Below are positions 55,426-64,000 of a stretch of DNA of 64,000 nucleotides, in pieces; positions within the stretch are counted from its first letter, which is position 1, and the number at the start of each line of letters is the position of its first letter. The stretch is from NCBI RefSeq assembly GCF_000720115.1, contig NZ_JOIR01000011.1:124001-188000 (forward strand), given 5' to 3'. The stretch is from Streptomyces sp. NRRL F-2580 (GTDB lineage Bacteria; Actinomycetota; Actinomycetes; Streptomycetales; Streptomycetaceae). The position numbers and the translations under genes were made by a program. The notes beneath the pieces were generated by a model that was given only the letters and a program-made list of their open reading frames with translations, searched no databases and was not told the DNA's origin.

Positions 55426-56229
55426 TCAGACCGGTGCCGTGACGAAGTCGATCAGTTCCTCGACGCGGCCCAGGAGCGTCGGCTCCAGGTCCTTGTAGGA
55501 CGTCACGCGGGACAGGATGTGCTGCCACGCTGCGCCCGTGTTCTCCGGCCAGCCGAGCGCCCGGCAGATGCCCGTCTTCCAGTCCTGGCCGCGCGGGACC
55601 ACCGGCCACGCTGCGATGCCCAGCGCGGACGGCTTCACCGCCTGCCAGACGTCCACGTACGGGTGGCCCACGATCAGGACGTCCGGCGAGGTCACCGAGG
55701 CCGCGATGCGGGACTCCTTCGAGCCGGGCACCAGGTGGTCCACCAGGACGCCCAGGCGGGCGTCCGGGCCCGGGGCGAAGTCGGCGACGACGGCCCGCAG
55801 GTCGTCGATGCCCTCCAGGTACTCCACCACCACGCCCTCGATGCGCAGGTCGTCGCCCCAGACCTTCTCGACCAGTTCCGCGTCGTGGCGGCCCTCCACG
55901 TAGATGCGCCCGGCCCGCGCCACCCGTGCCCGGGCTCCCGGGACGGCGATCGAGCCCGAGGCCGTACGGGAGGGCGCCGACCGGCCCCGGGGCGGGCGGA
56001 CCAGCGTGACGACCGCGCCCTCCAGCAGGAAGCCCCGCGGCTCCATGGGGAACACCCGCCGCTTGCCGAAGCGGTCCTCCAGGGTGACCGTGCCCGCCTC
56101 GCAGGCCACCACCGCGCCGCAGAAGTCCGTACCCGCCACCTCGACCACCAGATCGGGCTCGGCCGCCACCTCGGGCACCGCCCGGGGGCGCTTCCACTGC
56201 GGGGTCAGGTCGGGGGAGTACTCGCGCAT
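55426..56229 (-). CDS. DUF3097 domain-containing protein
   Basis: 267 residues from ATG 56229 (MREYSPDLTPQW). The N-terminal part is beta-rich (V-E-V-A-G-T-D-F-C-G-A-V-V, L-E-D-R-F-G-K-R-R-V-F). The C-terminal part has I-Y-V-E-G-R-H-D-A-E-L-V-E-K-V-W-G-D-D-L and D-H-L-V-P-G-S-K-E, similar to a Toprim-type acidic site (E ... D-x-L), so a nucleic-acid-related role is possible. The family is actinobacterial and uncharacterised. It is convergent with the Uma2 remnant and 28 bases downstream of the MBL gene on the same strand. Confidence 0.87.
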   Translation of the reverse strand: MREYSPDLTPQWKRPRAVPEVAAEPDLVVEVAGTDFCGAVVACEAGTVTLEDRFGKRRVFPMEPRGFLLEGAVVTLVRPPRGRSAPSRTASGSIAVPGARARVARAGRIYVEGRHDAELVEKVWGDDLRIEGVVVEYLEGIDDLRAVVADFAPGPDARLGVLVDHLVPGSKESRIAASVTSPDVLIVGHPYVDVWQAVKPSALGIAAWPVVPRGQDWKTGICRALGWPENTGAAWQHILSRVTSYKDLEPTLLGRVEELIDFVTAPV

Positions 56230-56257
56230 CCGGCCGACAGTAGGAGAGCGGCCCGCG

Positions 56258-56983
56258 TCATGTCTCCGACACGCCGAAACGGGCTGCCAGTGTGGCGCGT
56301 TGCGCACGGACGAAGTCGGCCGTGACCACCGCTCCGTGACCCGGCACGTACAGTGCGTCGTCCCCGCCGAGCGCGAGCAGCCGGTCCAGGGCGGCCGGCC
56401 ACTGCCGGGGCGTCGCGTCCGGACCCGCCAAGGGCTCGCCCGACTCCTCGACCAGGTCCCCGCAGAACGCCGTCTCGCGCTCGCCCGGCACGAAGACGGC
56501 CAGGTCGTGCCGGGTGTGCCCGGGCCCCACATTGGCCAGCAGCACCTGCAGCCCGCCCAGTTCCAGCGTCCACTCCCCGGACACCAGGTGCTTCGGCACC
56601 ACCAGTAGGTCCACCGCCTCGGCCGCCTCCGCCTCCGCCAGGCCGTGGCGCACCGCGTCCCCGCGCAGGTCCTCACGGCCCGTCGAGAGCAGCGCGTCCA
56701 GCCCGACCGCACCGAAGACCTCCGCCCCGGAGAAGGCGGCACCGCCCAGCACGTGATCGAAATGGCCGTGCGTGAATGCGATATGGGTCACGCGCCGACC
56801 CGCCAGCCGCTCCGCCTCGGCCCGCACCTGCGCGCCCTCCCGGAGACAGGAACCGGGGTCGATCAGGAGGACCGACTCGTCGCCCACCACCAGCCCCACG
56901 GTGCAGTCCCACACCGGCAGCCGCCGCCGGCCGGCCCGTCCGGTCAGCCGTTCCCAGCCTTCCTCTTCCCAACGCACGTCCAT
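56258..56983 (-). CDS. MBL-fold metallo-hydrolase
   Basis: 241 residues from ATG 56983. The zinc motif T-H-G-H-F-D-H is at about residue 68-74, with later ligands G-H-T-R-H-D near 156, D-L near 176 and P-G-H near 215. The strand before it, V-L-L-I-D-P-G-S-C, is the typical first conserved Asp segment. It belongs to the glyoxalase-II/lactonase-like MBL group; no substrate can be given. Probably co-transcribed with the DUF3097 gene. Divergent from hrcA. Confidence 0.87.
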   Translation of the reverse strand: MDVRWEEEGWERLTGRAGRRRLPVWDCTVGLVVGDESVLLIDPGSCLREGAQVRAEAERLAGRRVTHIAFTHGHFDHVLGGAAFSGAEVFGAVGLDALLSTGREDLRGDAVRHGLAEAEAAEAVDLLVVPKHLVSGEWTLELGGLQVLLANVGPGHTRHDLAVFVPGERETAFCGDLVEESGEPLAGPDATPRQWPAALDRLLALGGDDALYVPGHGAVVTADFVRAQRATLAARFGVSET

Positions 56984-57011
56984 GCCGCGACGCTACCCTG
57001 GCGGGCCTCCC

Positions 57012-57042
57012 TTGCCAGGGTCTGACTACCCGGCCGTACACT
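57012..57042 (+). promoter_or_regulatory. hrcA promoter
   Basis: TTGCCA (57012-57017) and TACACT (57037-57042) are 19 bases apart, directly upstream of the CIRCE element. Confidence 0.5.
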
Positions 57043-57055
57043 GAGCGGGGGATCT

Positions 57056-57082
57056 CTGGCACTCGAACGGACAGAGTGCCAA
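57056..57082. promoter_or_regulatory. CIRCE operator (HrcA binding site)
   Basis: CTGGCACTC-N9-GAGTGCCAA, an inverted repeat matching the CIRCE consensus TTAGCACTC-N9-GAGTGCTAA with substitutions only at the outer positions. It lies between the hrcA promoter and start codon, so HrcA represses its own operon. Confidence 0.88.
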
Positions 57083-57131
57083 CGAACACGGCAGAACACG
57101 GCAACGGACCAGAGCTGGAGGTGTGCCCGCG

Positions 57132-58148
57132 ATGCTCAGCGAACGCAGACTCGAAGTGCTGCGCGCCATCGTCCAGGACTACGTCGGGACGGAGGAGCCG
57201 GTCGGCTCCAAGGCGCTCACCGAGCGGCACCGGCTCGGCGTCTCGCCCGCGACCGTGCGCAACGACATGGCCGTGCTGGAGGACGAGGGCTACATCGCCC
57301 AGCCCCACACCAGCGCCGGCCGGATCCCCACCGACAAGGGCTACCGGCTCTTCGTCGACAAGCTGGCGGGGGTCAAACCGCTGTCGACGCCCGAGCGCCG
57401 GGCCATCCAGAACTTCCTCGACGGCGCCGTCGACCTCGACGACGTCGTCGGCCGCACGGTGCGGCTGCTCGCGCAGCTCACCCGGCAGGTAGCGGTCGTG
57501 CAGTACCCGAGCCTGACCCGGTCGACCGTCCGGCACGTGGAGCTGCTCTCGCTCGCTCCCGCGCGCCTGATGCTCGTACTGATCACGGACACCGGACGGG
57601 TCGAGCAGCGGCTCGTCGACTGCCCGAGCCCCTTCAGCGAGGCCTCGCTCGCCGACCTGCGGGCCCGGCTCAACAGCCGGGTCGTCGGGCGGCGCTTCAC
57701 CGATGTGCCCCCGCTCGTCCAGGACCTCCCCGAATCCTTCGAGGCCGAGGACCGCGGCACGGTCTCCACCGTGCTGTCGACGCTCCTCGAAACCCTGGTC
57801 GAGGAAGCCGAGGAACGGTTGATGATCGGCGGCACCGCCAATCTCACGCGCTTCGGACACGATTTTCCCCTGACGATCAGGCCGGTGCTCGAGGCGCTGG
57901 AGGAGCAGGTCGTGCTCCTCAAGCTGCTCGGCGAGGCCAACGAGTCGGGAATGGCCGTACGGATCGGGCATGAGAATGCCTACGAGGGACTGAACTCCAC
58001 GTCCGTCGTCTCCGTCGGTTACGGTTCGGGCGGCGAAACAGTCGCCAAACTCGGCGTGGTCGGACCGACCCGCATGGACTACCCCGGAACGATGGGAGCG
58101 GTACGCGCAGTGGCACGTTACGTCGGACAGATCCTGGCGGAGTCGTAA
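57132..58148 (+). CDS. hrcA: Heat-inducible transcriptional repressor HrcA
   Basis: 338 residues from ATG 57132, 8 bases after GGAGGTG; an in-frame GTG at 57123 overlaps that site. The winged-helix N-terminus ([24 protein letters not shown] near residues 38-48, [10 protein letters not shown] near 62-71) precedes the GAF-like and dimerisation regions. It binds CIRCE sites of groESL and its own promoter and is stabilised by GroE. dnaJ follows with no gap. Confidence 0.97.
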   Translation: MLSERRLEVLRAIVQDYVGTEEPVGSKALTERHRLGVSPATVRNDMAVLEDEGYIAQPHTSAGRIPTDKGYRLFVDKLAGVKPLSTPERRAIQNFLDGAVDLDDVVGRTVRLLAQLTRQVAVVQYPSLTRSTVRHVELLSLAPARLMLVLITDTGRVEQRLVDCPSPFSEASLADLRARLNSRVVGRRFTDVPPLVQDLPESFEAEDRGTVSTVLSTLLETLVEEAEERLMIGGTANLTRFGHDFPLTIRPVLEALEEQVVLLKLLGEANESGMAVRIGHENAYEGLNSTSVVSVGYGSGGETVAKLGVVGPTRMDYPGTMGAVRAVARYVGQILAES

Positions 58149-59285
58149 GTGGCCACGGACTACTACGCCGTTCTCGGCGTGCGCCGCGACGCATCGCAGG
58201 ACGAGATCAAGAAGGCCTTCCGGCGGCTCGCGCGCGAGCTGCACCCGGACGTGAACCCCGATCCCAAGACGCAAGAGCGTTTCAAGGAGATCAACGCCGC
58301 CTACGAGGTCCTCTCGGACCCGCAGAAGAAGCAGGTCTACGACCTCGGCGGCGACCCGCTGTCCTCCTCGGGCGGCGGCGGCGCGGGCGGCTTCGGAGCC
58401 GGTGGCTTCGGCAACTTCTCCGACATCATGGACGCCTTCTTCGGGCAGAGTCAGCAGCGCGGACCGCGCTCGCGGACCCGGCGCGGCCAGGACGCCATGA
58501 TCCGCCTGGACCTGGAGCTGGACGAGGCGGCCTTCGGGACGACCAAGGACATCCAGGTCGACACGGCCGTCGTCTGCACCACCTGCTCCGGTGAGGGGGC
58601 CGCTCCCGGCACCTCCGCGCAGACGTGTGACATGTGCCGCGGCCGCGGAGAGGTCTCGCAGGTCACCCGGTCCTTCCTGGGCCAGGTCATGACCTCGCGC
58701 CCCTGCCCGCAGTGCCAGGGCTTCGGCACCGTGGTCCCGACCCCGTGCCCCGAGTGCGCGGGCGACGGCCGGGTCCGCTCCCGTCGCAGCCTCACGGTCA
58801 AGATCCCGGCCGGCGTCGAGAACGGCACCCGGATCCAGCTCGCGGGCGAGGGTGAGGTCGGCCCCGGCGGCGGCCCCGCCGGCGACCTGTACGTGGAGAT
58901 CCACGAGCTGGCGCACCCGACCTTCCAGCGGCGCGGGGACGACCTGCACTGCACGGTGACGATCCCGATGACGGCGGCCGCACTGGGCACCAAATGCCCG
59001 CTGGAGACGCTGGACGGCCTGGAGGAGATCGACATCCGGCCCGGCACCGGCTCCGGGCAGGCCATCCCGCTGCACGGGCGGGGCGTCACCCACCTGCGCG
59101 GCGGCGGACGCGGCGACCTGATCGTCCACGTCGAGGTCACCACCCCGGGCAAGCTGGACGCCCAGCAGGAGGAGCTGCTGCGCCAGCTGGCGAAGCTGCG
59201 CGGCGAGGAGCGGCCGATGGGCCAGTTCGCGCCAGGTCAGCAGGGGCTGTTCAGCCGCCTGAAGGACGCGTTCAACGGTCGCTGA
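58149..59285 (+). CDS. dnaJ: Molecular chaperone DnaJ (DnaJ2 type, HrcA operon)
   Basis: 378 residues starting GTG directly after the hrcA TAA. J domain (about 1-68) with the H-P-D tripeptide near 32-34, a Gly/Phe-rich linker (about 74-100), four zinc repeats C-x-x-C-x-G-x-G (C-T-T-C-S-G, C-D-M-C-R-G, C-P-Q-C-Q-G, C-P-E-C-A-G, about 142-208) and the substrate-binding C-terminal domains. It stimulates DnaK. Streptomyces has a second DnaJ in the dnaK operon; this is the HrcA-controlled one. No dnaK or grpE lies nearby. Confidence 0.96.
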   Translation: MATDYYAVLGVRRDASQDEIKKAFRRLARELHPDVNPDPKTQERFKEINAAYEVLSDPQKKQVYDLGGDPLSSSGGGGAGGFGAGGFGNFSDIMDAFFGQSQQRGPRSRTRRGQDAMIRLDLELDEAAFGTTKDIQVDTAVVCTTCSGEGAAPGTSAQTCDMCRGRGEVSQVTRSFLGQVMTSRPCPQCQGFGTVVPTPCPECAGDGRVRSRRSLTVKIPAGVENGTRIQLAGEGEVGPGGGPAGDLYVEIHELAHPTFQRRGDDLHCTVTIPMTAAALGTKCPLETLDGLEEIDIRPGTGSGQAIPLHGRGVTHLRGGGRGDLIVHVEVTTPGKLDAQQEELLRQLAKLRGEERPMGQFAPGQQGLFSRLKDAFNGR

Positions 59286-59306
59286 GCGGCCGGCGGACAC
59301 CGCCGA

Positions 59307-59337
59307 GAGCCCGGCCAGGGGATTCCCTGCCGGGCTC
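59307..59337 (+). terminator. Terminator after dnaJ
   Basis: GAGCCCGG pairs with CCGGGCTC with an inner AGGG/CCCT pair around GATT, about 20 bases after the stop codon. Confidence 0.7.
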
Positions 59338-59441
59338 TTCGCATGGGCCCGGCGGCGGCCCGGGAGCGGGGCCGCAAGCGGACTATGCCAGGCGAATGCC
59401 ATGATTCGGCCCCATGAGCGGGACATGGCACGATGCAGTCC

Positions 59442-60533
59442 ATGTCCTCCGTGCCGAACGGTCTCTCCCCTTACCCGATCGTGCAGGCTCCCATGGCGGG
59501 CGGCGTCTCCTGCCCGCCGCTCGCGGCCGCCGTGTGCGAGGCGGGCGGGCTGGGCTTCCTGGCCGGCGGCTACAAGACCGCCGACGGGATGTACCAGGAG
59601 ATCAAGCAGGTGCGCGCCCTGACCCGGCGCCGGTTCGGCGTCAACCTCTACATGCCGCAGACCGGCTACGTGGACCCGGCCGCGGTGGAGGCGTACCGCG
59701 GGCAGCTGGCCGGTGAGGCGAGCTGGTACGCGGTCTCGCTCGCCGACGAGGACATCATCGGCACCAGCGACGACGGCTACGACGCCAAGCTCGCCATCCT
59801 CCTCGAAGACCCGGTCCCGGTCGTCTCCTTCACCTTCGGCTGCCCCTCCTCCTCCGCCCTCGCCGCCCTGCGCAAGGCCGGTACGTACACGGTCGTCACG
59901 GTGACCTCCGTCGAGGAGGCCCGTGCGGCCCAGCAGGCGGGCGCCGACGCCGTGTGCGTCCAGGGCGTCGAGGCGGGCGGCCACCAGGGCACCCACCGCG
60001 ACGACCCGCAGGCCGACGGCACGGCGGCCGTCGGGCTGCTCGCGCTGGTGGCCCAGGTGCGGGAGGCCGTGGCCCTGCCGATCATCGCGGCGGGCGGCCT
60101 GATGCGGGGCTCGCAGATCGCGGCGCTGCTGGCGGCGGGCGCCGAGGCGGCGCAGTTCGGGACGGCCTTCCTGGCCTGCCCGGAGTCGGGGGCGGACCCT
60201 GCGCACAAGAAGGCACTGACCGACCCGCTGTTCGTCCGGACCGAGCTGACCCGGGCGTTCTCCGGGCGGCCGGCGCGGGGGCTGGTGAACCGCTTCATGC
60301 GCGAGCACGGCCCGTACGCCCCGGCCGCCTACCCCCAGGTCCACCACCTGACCTCGGGGCTGCGCAAGGCGGCCGCCGCGGCCGGGGACCCGCAGGGCAT
60401 GGCCCTGTGGGCGGGCCAGGGGCACCGGCTGGCGCGGGCGCTGCCGGCGGCGGAGCTGGTGGAGGTACTGGCGGCCGAACTGGCCGAGGCACAGAGCACG
60501 TTGAAGGCAATGCAGATGAGGAGTGCGTCATGA
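59442..60533 (+). CDS. Nitronate monooxygenase (NMO/FabK-like flavoprotein)
   Basis: 363 residues from ATG 59442 (MSSVPNGLSPYPIVQAPMAGG); ATG 59433 is three codons earlier. TIM-barrel FMN enzyme with P-I-V-Q-A-P-M-A-G-G-V-S near residue 11, G-A-D-A-V-C-V-Q-G-V-E-A-G-G-H-Q-G near 170-186 and I-I-A-A-G-G-L near 215. It oxidises nitronates such as propionate 3-nitronate, or an unknown substrate. CACGAT 7 bases before the ATG may be a leaderless -10 box. Its stop overlaps the rsmE start (ATGA). Confidence 0.9.
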   Translation: MSSVPNGLSPYPIVQAPMAGGVSCPPLAAAVCEAGGLGFLAGGYKTADGMYQEIKQVRALTRRRFGVNLYMPQTGYVDPAAVEAYRGQLAGEASWYAVSLADEDIIGTSDDGYDAKLAILLEDPVPVVSFTFGCPSSSALAALRKAGTYTVVTVTSVEEARAAQQAGADAVCVQGVEAGGHQGTHRDDPQADGTAAVGLLALVAQVREAVALPIIAAGGLMRGSQIAALLAAGAEAAQFGTAFLACPESGADPAHKKALTDPLFVRTELTRAFSGRPARGLVNRFMREHGPYAPAAYPQVHHLTSGLRKAAAAAGDPQGMALWAGQGHRLARALPAAELVEVLAAELAEAQSTLKAMQMRSAS

Positions 60534-61273
60534 CCGCCCCGGTGTTCGTGGTCGAAGAGGTCCCCGCGGGAGCGGAGTTCGTCCTGGACGGCCCGGAGGG
60601 CCGGCACGCGGTGTCCGTGAAACGGCTGAACCCGGGCGAGGCGCTGGTCCTGACTGACGGCCGGGGCGGCTGGGCGGAGGCGGTGGTCAAGGCGGCGGAG
60701 GGCAAGGACCGGCTCGTCGTGGCCGTGTCCTCGGCCGGACTGGAACCGGAACCGGCCGTCCGCATCACCGTGGTCCAGGCCCTGCCCAAGGGCGACCGCG
60801 GCGAGCTGGCCGTCGAGACCATGACCGAGACCGGCGTGGACGCGATCGTGCCCTGGCAGGCCTCCCGCTGCATCACGCAGTGGCGCGGGGACCGGGGGGC
60901 CAAGTCCCTGGCCAAGTGGCGGGCCACCGCGCGCGAGGCGGGCAAGCAGTCCCGCCGGGTCCGCTTCCCGGAGGTGGCCGAGGCCATGTCCACCAAGCAG
61001 GTGGCGGCGCTGCTCGCCGAAGCCGACCTGGGGATGGTCCTGCACGAGGACCGCGACACCCCCTCCGACGCCCTGGCCACGGCCGCACTGCCGTCCTCGG
61101 GTTCCGTCGTCCTGGTCGTCGGCCCGGAGGGCGGCGTCTCCCCGGAGGAGCTGGCGGCCTTCGCCGCGGCGGGGGCCCGCCCCTACCGCCTGGGCCGCTC
61201 CGTCCTGCGGACCTCCACGGCCGGCACCGCGGCCACGGCGGTCCTGCTGGCCCGCACCGGCCGCTGGGCCTGA
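60530..61273 (+). CDS. rsmE: 16S rRNA (uracil1498-N3)-methyltransferase
   Basis: 247 residues. An N-terminal PUA-like barrel (about 1-70: E-G-R-H-A-V-S-V-K-R-L, L-V-L-T-D-G) and a SPOUT methyltransferase domain with A-L-P-K-G-D-R near 84 and the SAM-binding knot V-G-P-E-G-G-V-S-P-E-E near 199 and L-G-x-x-x-L-R-T-x-T-A (L-G-R-S-V-L-R-T-S-T-A) near 223. Coupled to the upstream NMO gene with GAGGAG ahead of the ATG. The grouping with dnaJ, HIT and rnz is conserved in actinobacteria. Confidence 0.96.
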   Translation: MTAPVFVVEEVPAGAEFVLDGPEGRHAVSVKRLNPGEALVLTDGRGGWAEAVVKAAEGKDRLVVAVSSAGLEPEPAVRITVVQALPKGDRGELAVETMTETGVDAIVPWQASRCITQWRGDRGAKSLAKWRATAREAGKQSRRVRFPEVAEAMSTKQVAALLAEADLGMVLHEDRDTPSDALATAALPSSGSVVLVVGPEGGVSPEELAAFAAAGARPYRLGRSVLRTSTAGTAATAVLLARTGRWA

Positions 61274-61361
61274 GGGCGCCGGCCGGTCCCGAGGGGCCGC
61301 TCCGCCTCCCGGTCCCGGGCCGACGGGCCGAAACGGCCGCCCGCGGCGGGCCCCAGGCTGG

Positions 61362-61367
61362 ATACGA
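61362..61367 (+). promoter_or_regulatory. -10 box (TACGAT) upstream of the HIT gene
   Basis: TACGAT lies 35 bases before the ATG at 61403, with GGGAGG in the resulting short leader. Confidence 0.4.
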
Positions 61368-61402
61368 TGCCCGGACCGATCAACATCACGGGAGGCTCAG
61401 CA

Positions 61403-61762
61403 ATGGCCGGGGAACCGCAGGCGGACTGCCTGTTCTGCAAGATCGTCGAGGGGCACATCCCCGCGACCGTGGTCCGCGAGACCGAGACCACGGTCGCCTT
61501 CCGGGACATCAACCCGCAGGCGCCCACGCACGTGCTCGTCATCCCCAAGGTGCACTACCCCGACGCGGCCTCCCTCGCCGCCGCCGAGCCGGCCGTCGCC
61601 GCCGACATACTGCGCGAGGCCGGTCAGATCGCCCTCGACGAGAAGATCGTCGACCACGGCTACCGCGTGGTCTTCAACACCGGCCCCGGCGCCGGGCAGA
61701 CCGTCTTCCACGCGCACGCGCACGTCATCGGAGGCCGTGGCCTCCAGTGGCCCCCCGGATAG
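61403..61762 (+). CDS. HIT family (histidine triad) nucleotide hydrolase
   Basis: 119 residues from ATG 61403 behind GGGAGG; ATG 61367 at the promoter is rejected. Starts with the HINT-type D-C-L-F-C-K-I-V-E-G-H-I-P; the histidine triad reads H-A-H-A-H-V-I-G-G near residues 104-112. HINT hydrolases cleave adenosine phosphoramidates and acyl-AMPs. The Cys-x-x-Cys near the N-terminus may bind zinc, as in many HIT proteins. Only 3 bases separate it from rnz. Confidence 0.95.
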   Translation: MAGEPQADCLFCKIVEGHIPATVVRETETTVAFRDINPQAPTHVLVIPKVHYPDAASLAAAEPAVAADILREAGQIALDEKIVDHGYRVVFNTGPGAGQTVFHAHAHVIGGRGLQWPPG

Positions 61763-61765
61763 CAC

Positions 61766-62671
61766 GTGTCCGTAAGAGAGTTCGTCGTGCTGGGCACCGC
61801 CAGCCAGGTGCCCACCCGGCATCGAAACCACAACGGATACCTGCTGCGCTGGGACGGCGAGGGCATCCTCTTCGACCCGGGCGAGGGCACGCAGCGGCAG
61901 ATGCTGCGGGCCGGGGTCGCCGCGCACGACATCAACCGGATCTGTGTCACCCACTTCCACGGTGACCACAGCCTCGGACTGGCCGGGGTGATCCAGCGGA
62001 TCAACCTCGACCAGGTCCCGCACCCCGTCACCGCCCACTACCCGGCCTCCGGACAGAAGTTCTTCGACCGGCTGCGGTACGCCACGGCCTACCGCGAGAC
62101 CGTGCCGCTGCGCGAGGAACCGGTGGCCGCCGACGGGACGCTGGCGCAGGGGCCGCCGTACGTCCTGGAGGCCCGGCGGCTCTCGCACCCGGTGGAGTCC
62201 TTCGGCTACCGGATCACCGAGCCCGACGGGCGCCGCATGGTGCCGGAGCTGCTCGCGCGGCACGGCATCAAGGGGCCCGACGTGGGCCGGATCCAGCGCG
62301 ACGGGCGGCTCGGCGAGGTCACCCTCGACGAGGTCAGCGAGCACCGGCCCGGACAGCGGTTCGCCTTCGTCATGGACACCCGGCTGTGCCCCGGCGTGGA
62401 CGCGCTCGCCGAGGGCTGCGACATGCTGGTGATCGAGTCGACCTTCCTCGACGAGGACGAGCGGCTGGCCACCGACCACGGGCACCTCACGGCGGGCCAG
62501 GCGGGGCGGGTGGCGCGGGCCGCGGGGGTACGGCACCTCGTGCTGACGCACTTCTCGCAGCGGTACACGGACCCCTCCGCGTTCGAACGGCAGGCGCGGG
62601 CCGCGGGCTTCGAGGGCGAGCTGACGGTGGCGGAGGACCTGGTGCGCGTGCCGCTCCCCAAGCGCGGCTGA
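61766..62671 (+). CDS. rnz: Ribonuclease Z (tRNA 3' endonuclease)
   Basis: 301 residues, GTG start. MBL/ElaC fold: [13 protein letters not shown] near residue 9, [10 protein letters not shown] near 36, T-H-F-H-G-D-H near 65-71, D-T-R near 201, and the C-terminal L-T-H-F-S-Q-R-Y (H-x-S-x-R) near 255-262. It trims tRNA 3' trailers, needed here because the tRNA-Ala genes lack encoded CCA. It forms an operon with the HIT gene. Confidence 0.93.
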   Translation: MSVREFVVLGTASQVPTRHRNHNGYLLRWDGEGILFDPGEGTQRQMLRAGVAAHDINRICVTHFHGDHSLGLAGVIQRINLDQVPHPVTAHYPASGQKFFDRLRYATAYRETVPLREEPVAADGTLAQGPPYVLEARRLSHPVESFGYRITEPDGRRMVPELLARHGIKGPDVGRIQRDGRLGEVTLDEVSEHRPGQRFAFVMDTRLCPGVDALAEGCDMLVIESTFLDEDERLATDHGHLTAGQAGRVARAAGVRHLVLTHFSQRYTDPSAFERQARAAGFEGELTVAEDLVRVPLPKRG

Positions 62672-62765
62672 ACGGGCGGGTGATCTGCGCCACACTGGGG
62701 TTCGGCCCTGCCCCGGGCGGGCAGGGCTGGCAGCTTTCCGCCGGAAACTCATCGGGGAGTACACC

Positions 62766-63860
62766 GTGACCAGTAGGGACCTCGACAGCCGCGCAGCCGC
62801 AGTGGACCCGCTCGGTCCGGTGCGCGATCCGCAGGAACCGGGCTGTGACGTCTTCCTGACCGGGACGGTCTTCCTCGACATCATCTTCACGGGCCTCGAC
62901 TCGGCACCCGTCCGCGGTACGGAGTCCTGGGCGCGCGGCATGGGCTCCAGCCCCGGCGGCGTCGCCAACATGGCCACCGCCCTGGCCCGGCTGGGCCTGC
63001 GCACCTCGCTGGCCGCGGCCTTCGGGGACGACCACTACGGCGAGTACTGCTGGGACGCCCTGGAGCAGGGCGAGGGCATCGACCTGTCCATGTCGCGCAC
63101 GATCCCCGGCTGGCACAGCCCCGTCACCGTCTCGATGGCCTACGAGGGCGAGCGCACGATGGTCTCGCACGGCCACGAGGCACCGCCGCCCGCCGACGCC
63201 GGCCCCTTCCCGCACTGCCCGCCGCGGGCCCGCGCGGCCGTGGCCGCGCTCGGTGCCGGCCGGGGCGAGGAGTGGATCGGCGAGGCCGCCCGGCACGGCT
63301 CGCGGATCTTCGCGGACGTGGGATGGGACGACAGCGGGCGGTGGGACCTGGGGGCCCTGGCCGACCTGGAGCACTGCGAGGCCTTCCTGCCGAACGCGGG
63401 CGAGGCCATGCGGTACACCCGCACCGACTGCCCGCGCGCCGCCGCCCGGGCGCTCGCGGAGAAGGTGCCGATCGCCGTGGTCACGATGGGTGCGGAGGGT
63501 TCGTACGCGGTGGACGGGCGCACCGGGGAGACGGCCCAGGTCCCCGGGATCACGGTGGACGAGCTGGACCCGACGGGGGCGGGGGACGTGTACGTGGCGG
63601 GCTTCGTCACCGGCACCCTGGCGGGCTGGCCCCTCGCGGACCGCCTCGCCTTCGCCGGGCTGACGGCCGCCCTGTCCGTCCAGGAGTTCGGCGGCTCCCT
63701 GTCGGCCCCCGGCTGGCCGGAGGTGGCCCACTGGTGGCGGACCGCCCCGCACGCGTTGCGCGGCCGCTACGGCTTCCTGGACGACCTGATCCCGCCCGGC
63801 TCCGGCCCGGCGGCCCGGCGCAGAGCCGTGCCCACGATCGGCTTCCGGCACTCCGCGTGA
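62766..63860 (+). CDS. PfkB family carbohydrate kinase
   Basis: 364 residues, GTG start behind GGGGAG. Ribokinase fold: S-S-P-G-G-V-A-N-M-A-T-A-L-A-R-L-G near residue 60 (substrate side) and the ATP/catalytic signature D-P-T-G-A-G-D-V-Y-V-A-G-F near 268-280, where the second D is the base. V-T-M-G-A-E-G-S is the usual anion-hole strand. The exact sugar or nucleoside is not determinable; ribokinase-, fructokinase- or adenosine-kinase-like are all possible. Confidence 0.9.
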   Translation: MTSRDLDSRAAAVDPLGPVRDPQEPGCDVFLTGTVFLDIIFTGLDSAPVRGTESWARGMGSSPGGVANMATALARLGLRTSLAAAFGDDHYGEYCWDALEQGEGIDLSMSRTIPGWHSPVTVSMAYEGERTMVSHGHEAPPPADAGPFPHCPPRARAAVAALGAGRGEEWIGEAARHGSRIFADVGWDDSGRWDLGALADLEHCEAFLPNAGEAMRYTRTDCPRAAARALAEKVPIAVVTMGAEGSYAVDGRTGETAQVPGITVDELDPTGAGDVYVAGFVTGTLAGWPLADRLAFAGLTAALSVQEFGGSLSAPGWPEVAHWWRTAPHALRGRYGFLDDLIPPGSGPAARRRAVPTIGFRHSA

Positions 63861-63863
63861 CCG

Positions 63864-63881
63864 CACGGCCACAGGGCCGTG
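63864..63881 (+). terminator. Hairpin after the PfkB kinase gene
   Basis: CACGGCC pairs with GGCCGTG around ACAG, 3 bases after the stop codon. Confidence 0.5.
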
Positions 63882-64000
63882 GCGCCACGGGGGCCGCGCG
63901 GCGAGGGCGTAAAACCTCTCGGGGAAGCAGCGGCGGCGACGTACGCTTGGTATTCCGGAGGTCGTCGATCGGCGCGGCCCCTCAGCGGGAGGTATGTGCA
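63882..64000 (+). other. Upstream region of an unseen plus-strand gene
   Basis: No gene fits in these bases. TACGCTTGGTAT near 63941 resembles a promoter region, and GGGAGG at 63987-63992 is a ribosome binding site very near the window edge. In Streptomyces a PhoH-family gene often follows this cluster, but none of it is visible. Confidence 0.3.

Overview
The window is a high-GC, densely packed chromosomal segment whose gene order (mreD-mrdA-rodA ... rne-rplU-rpmA-obg ... proB-proA ... nadD-LCP-rsfS ... leuS ... comEA-comEC ... holA ... rpsT-lepA ... hemW-hrcA-dnaJ-rsmE-HIT-rnz) is that of a Streptomyces core chromosome. Near-exclusive G/C at third codon positions, frequent GTG starts, GGAGG ribosome binding sites and many start codons placed 6-8 bases after a TANNNT -10 box (leaderless transcripts) support this. 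No insertion sequence, prophage, CRISPR array or secondary-metabolite cluster is visible.

Layout. 1-3573: end of the mre wall-synthesis cluster (MreD tail, class B PBP, RodA/FtsW). 3623-9197: a CYTH-CHAD protein, a B12-binding radical SAM protein, a repeat-built membrane protein and a TIGR03936-type radical-SAM partner. 9433-15556: RNase E/G (frameshifted in this sequence), L21, L27 and Obg. 15627-24078: a block for envelope glycopolymers (GT2, GalE, GT4, a GT2-CDP-glycerol polymerase fusion, a polyprenyl-phosphate GT2 and a GtrA flippase). 24155-27276: proline synthesis (ProB, a small conserved protein, ProA). 27354-34064: two related membrane proteins, an M48 protease, a 55-residue membrane protein, NadD, an LCP/LytR_C protein, RsfS and a histidine phosphatase. 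34198-37967: two identical tRNA-Ala(GGC) genes around a small zinc-site protein, then leuS behind a leucine-rich leader peptide and an intrinsic terminator.

38153-45787: a membrane coiled-coil protein, DegV, ComEA, ComEC (no stop codon where one is expected), a YceI protein and the DNA polymerase III delta subunit. 45950-53456: an MBL hydrolase, a divergent MFS/TetR efflux pair with two matching palindromes, rpsT, lepA and a long-chain acyl-CoA ligase. 53457-55425: a tandem copy cluster of a Streptomyces intergenic repeat, HemW and a broken Uma2 gene. 55426-63860: DUF3097, an MBL hydrolase, HrcA (with CIRCE), DnaJ, nitronate monooxygenase, RsmE, HIT hydrolase, ribonuclease Z and a PfkB kinase; the last 140 bases lead into an unseen gene.

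How the genes fit together. The mre end, the glycopolymer genes, the two SVVFDE-motif membrane proteins and the LCP protein plausibly form one spore-wall/cell-wall polymer programme; Streptomyces work, as I recall it, places homologues of several of these in the spore-wall synthesis complex. Most of the rest is ribosome, tRNA and RNA housekeeping. The most notable non-routine observations are the leuS attenuator, the missing comEC stop, the rne frameshift, two genes that appear to start with CTG, the paired SVVFDE proteins, the 19-residue-repeat membrane protein and the double operator between the MFS and TetR genes.
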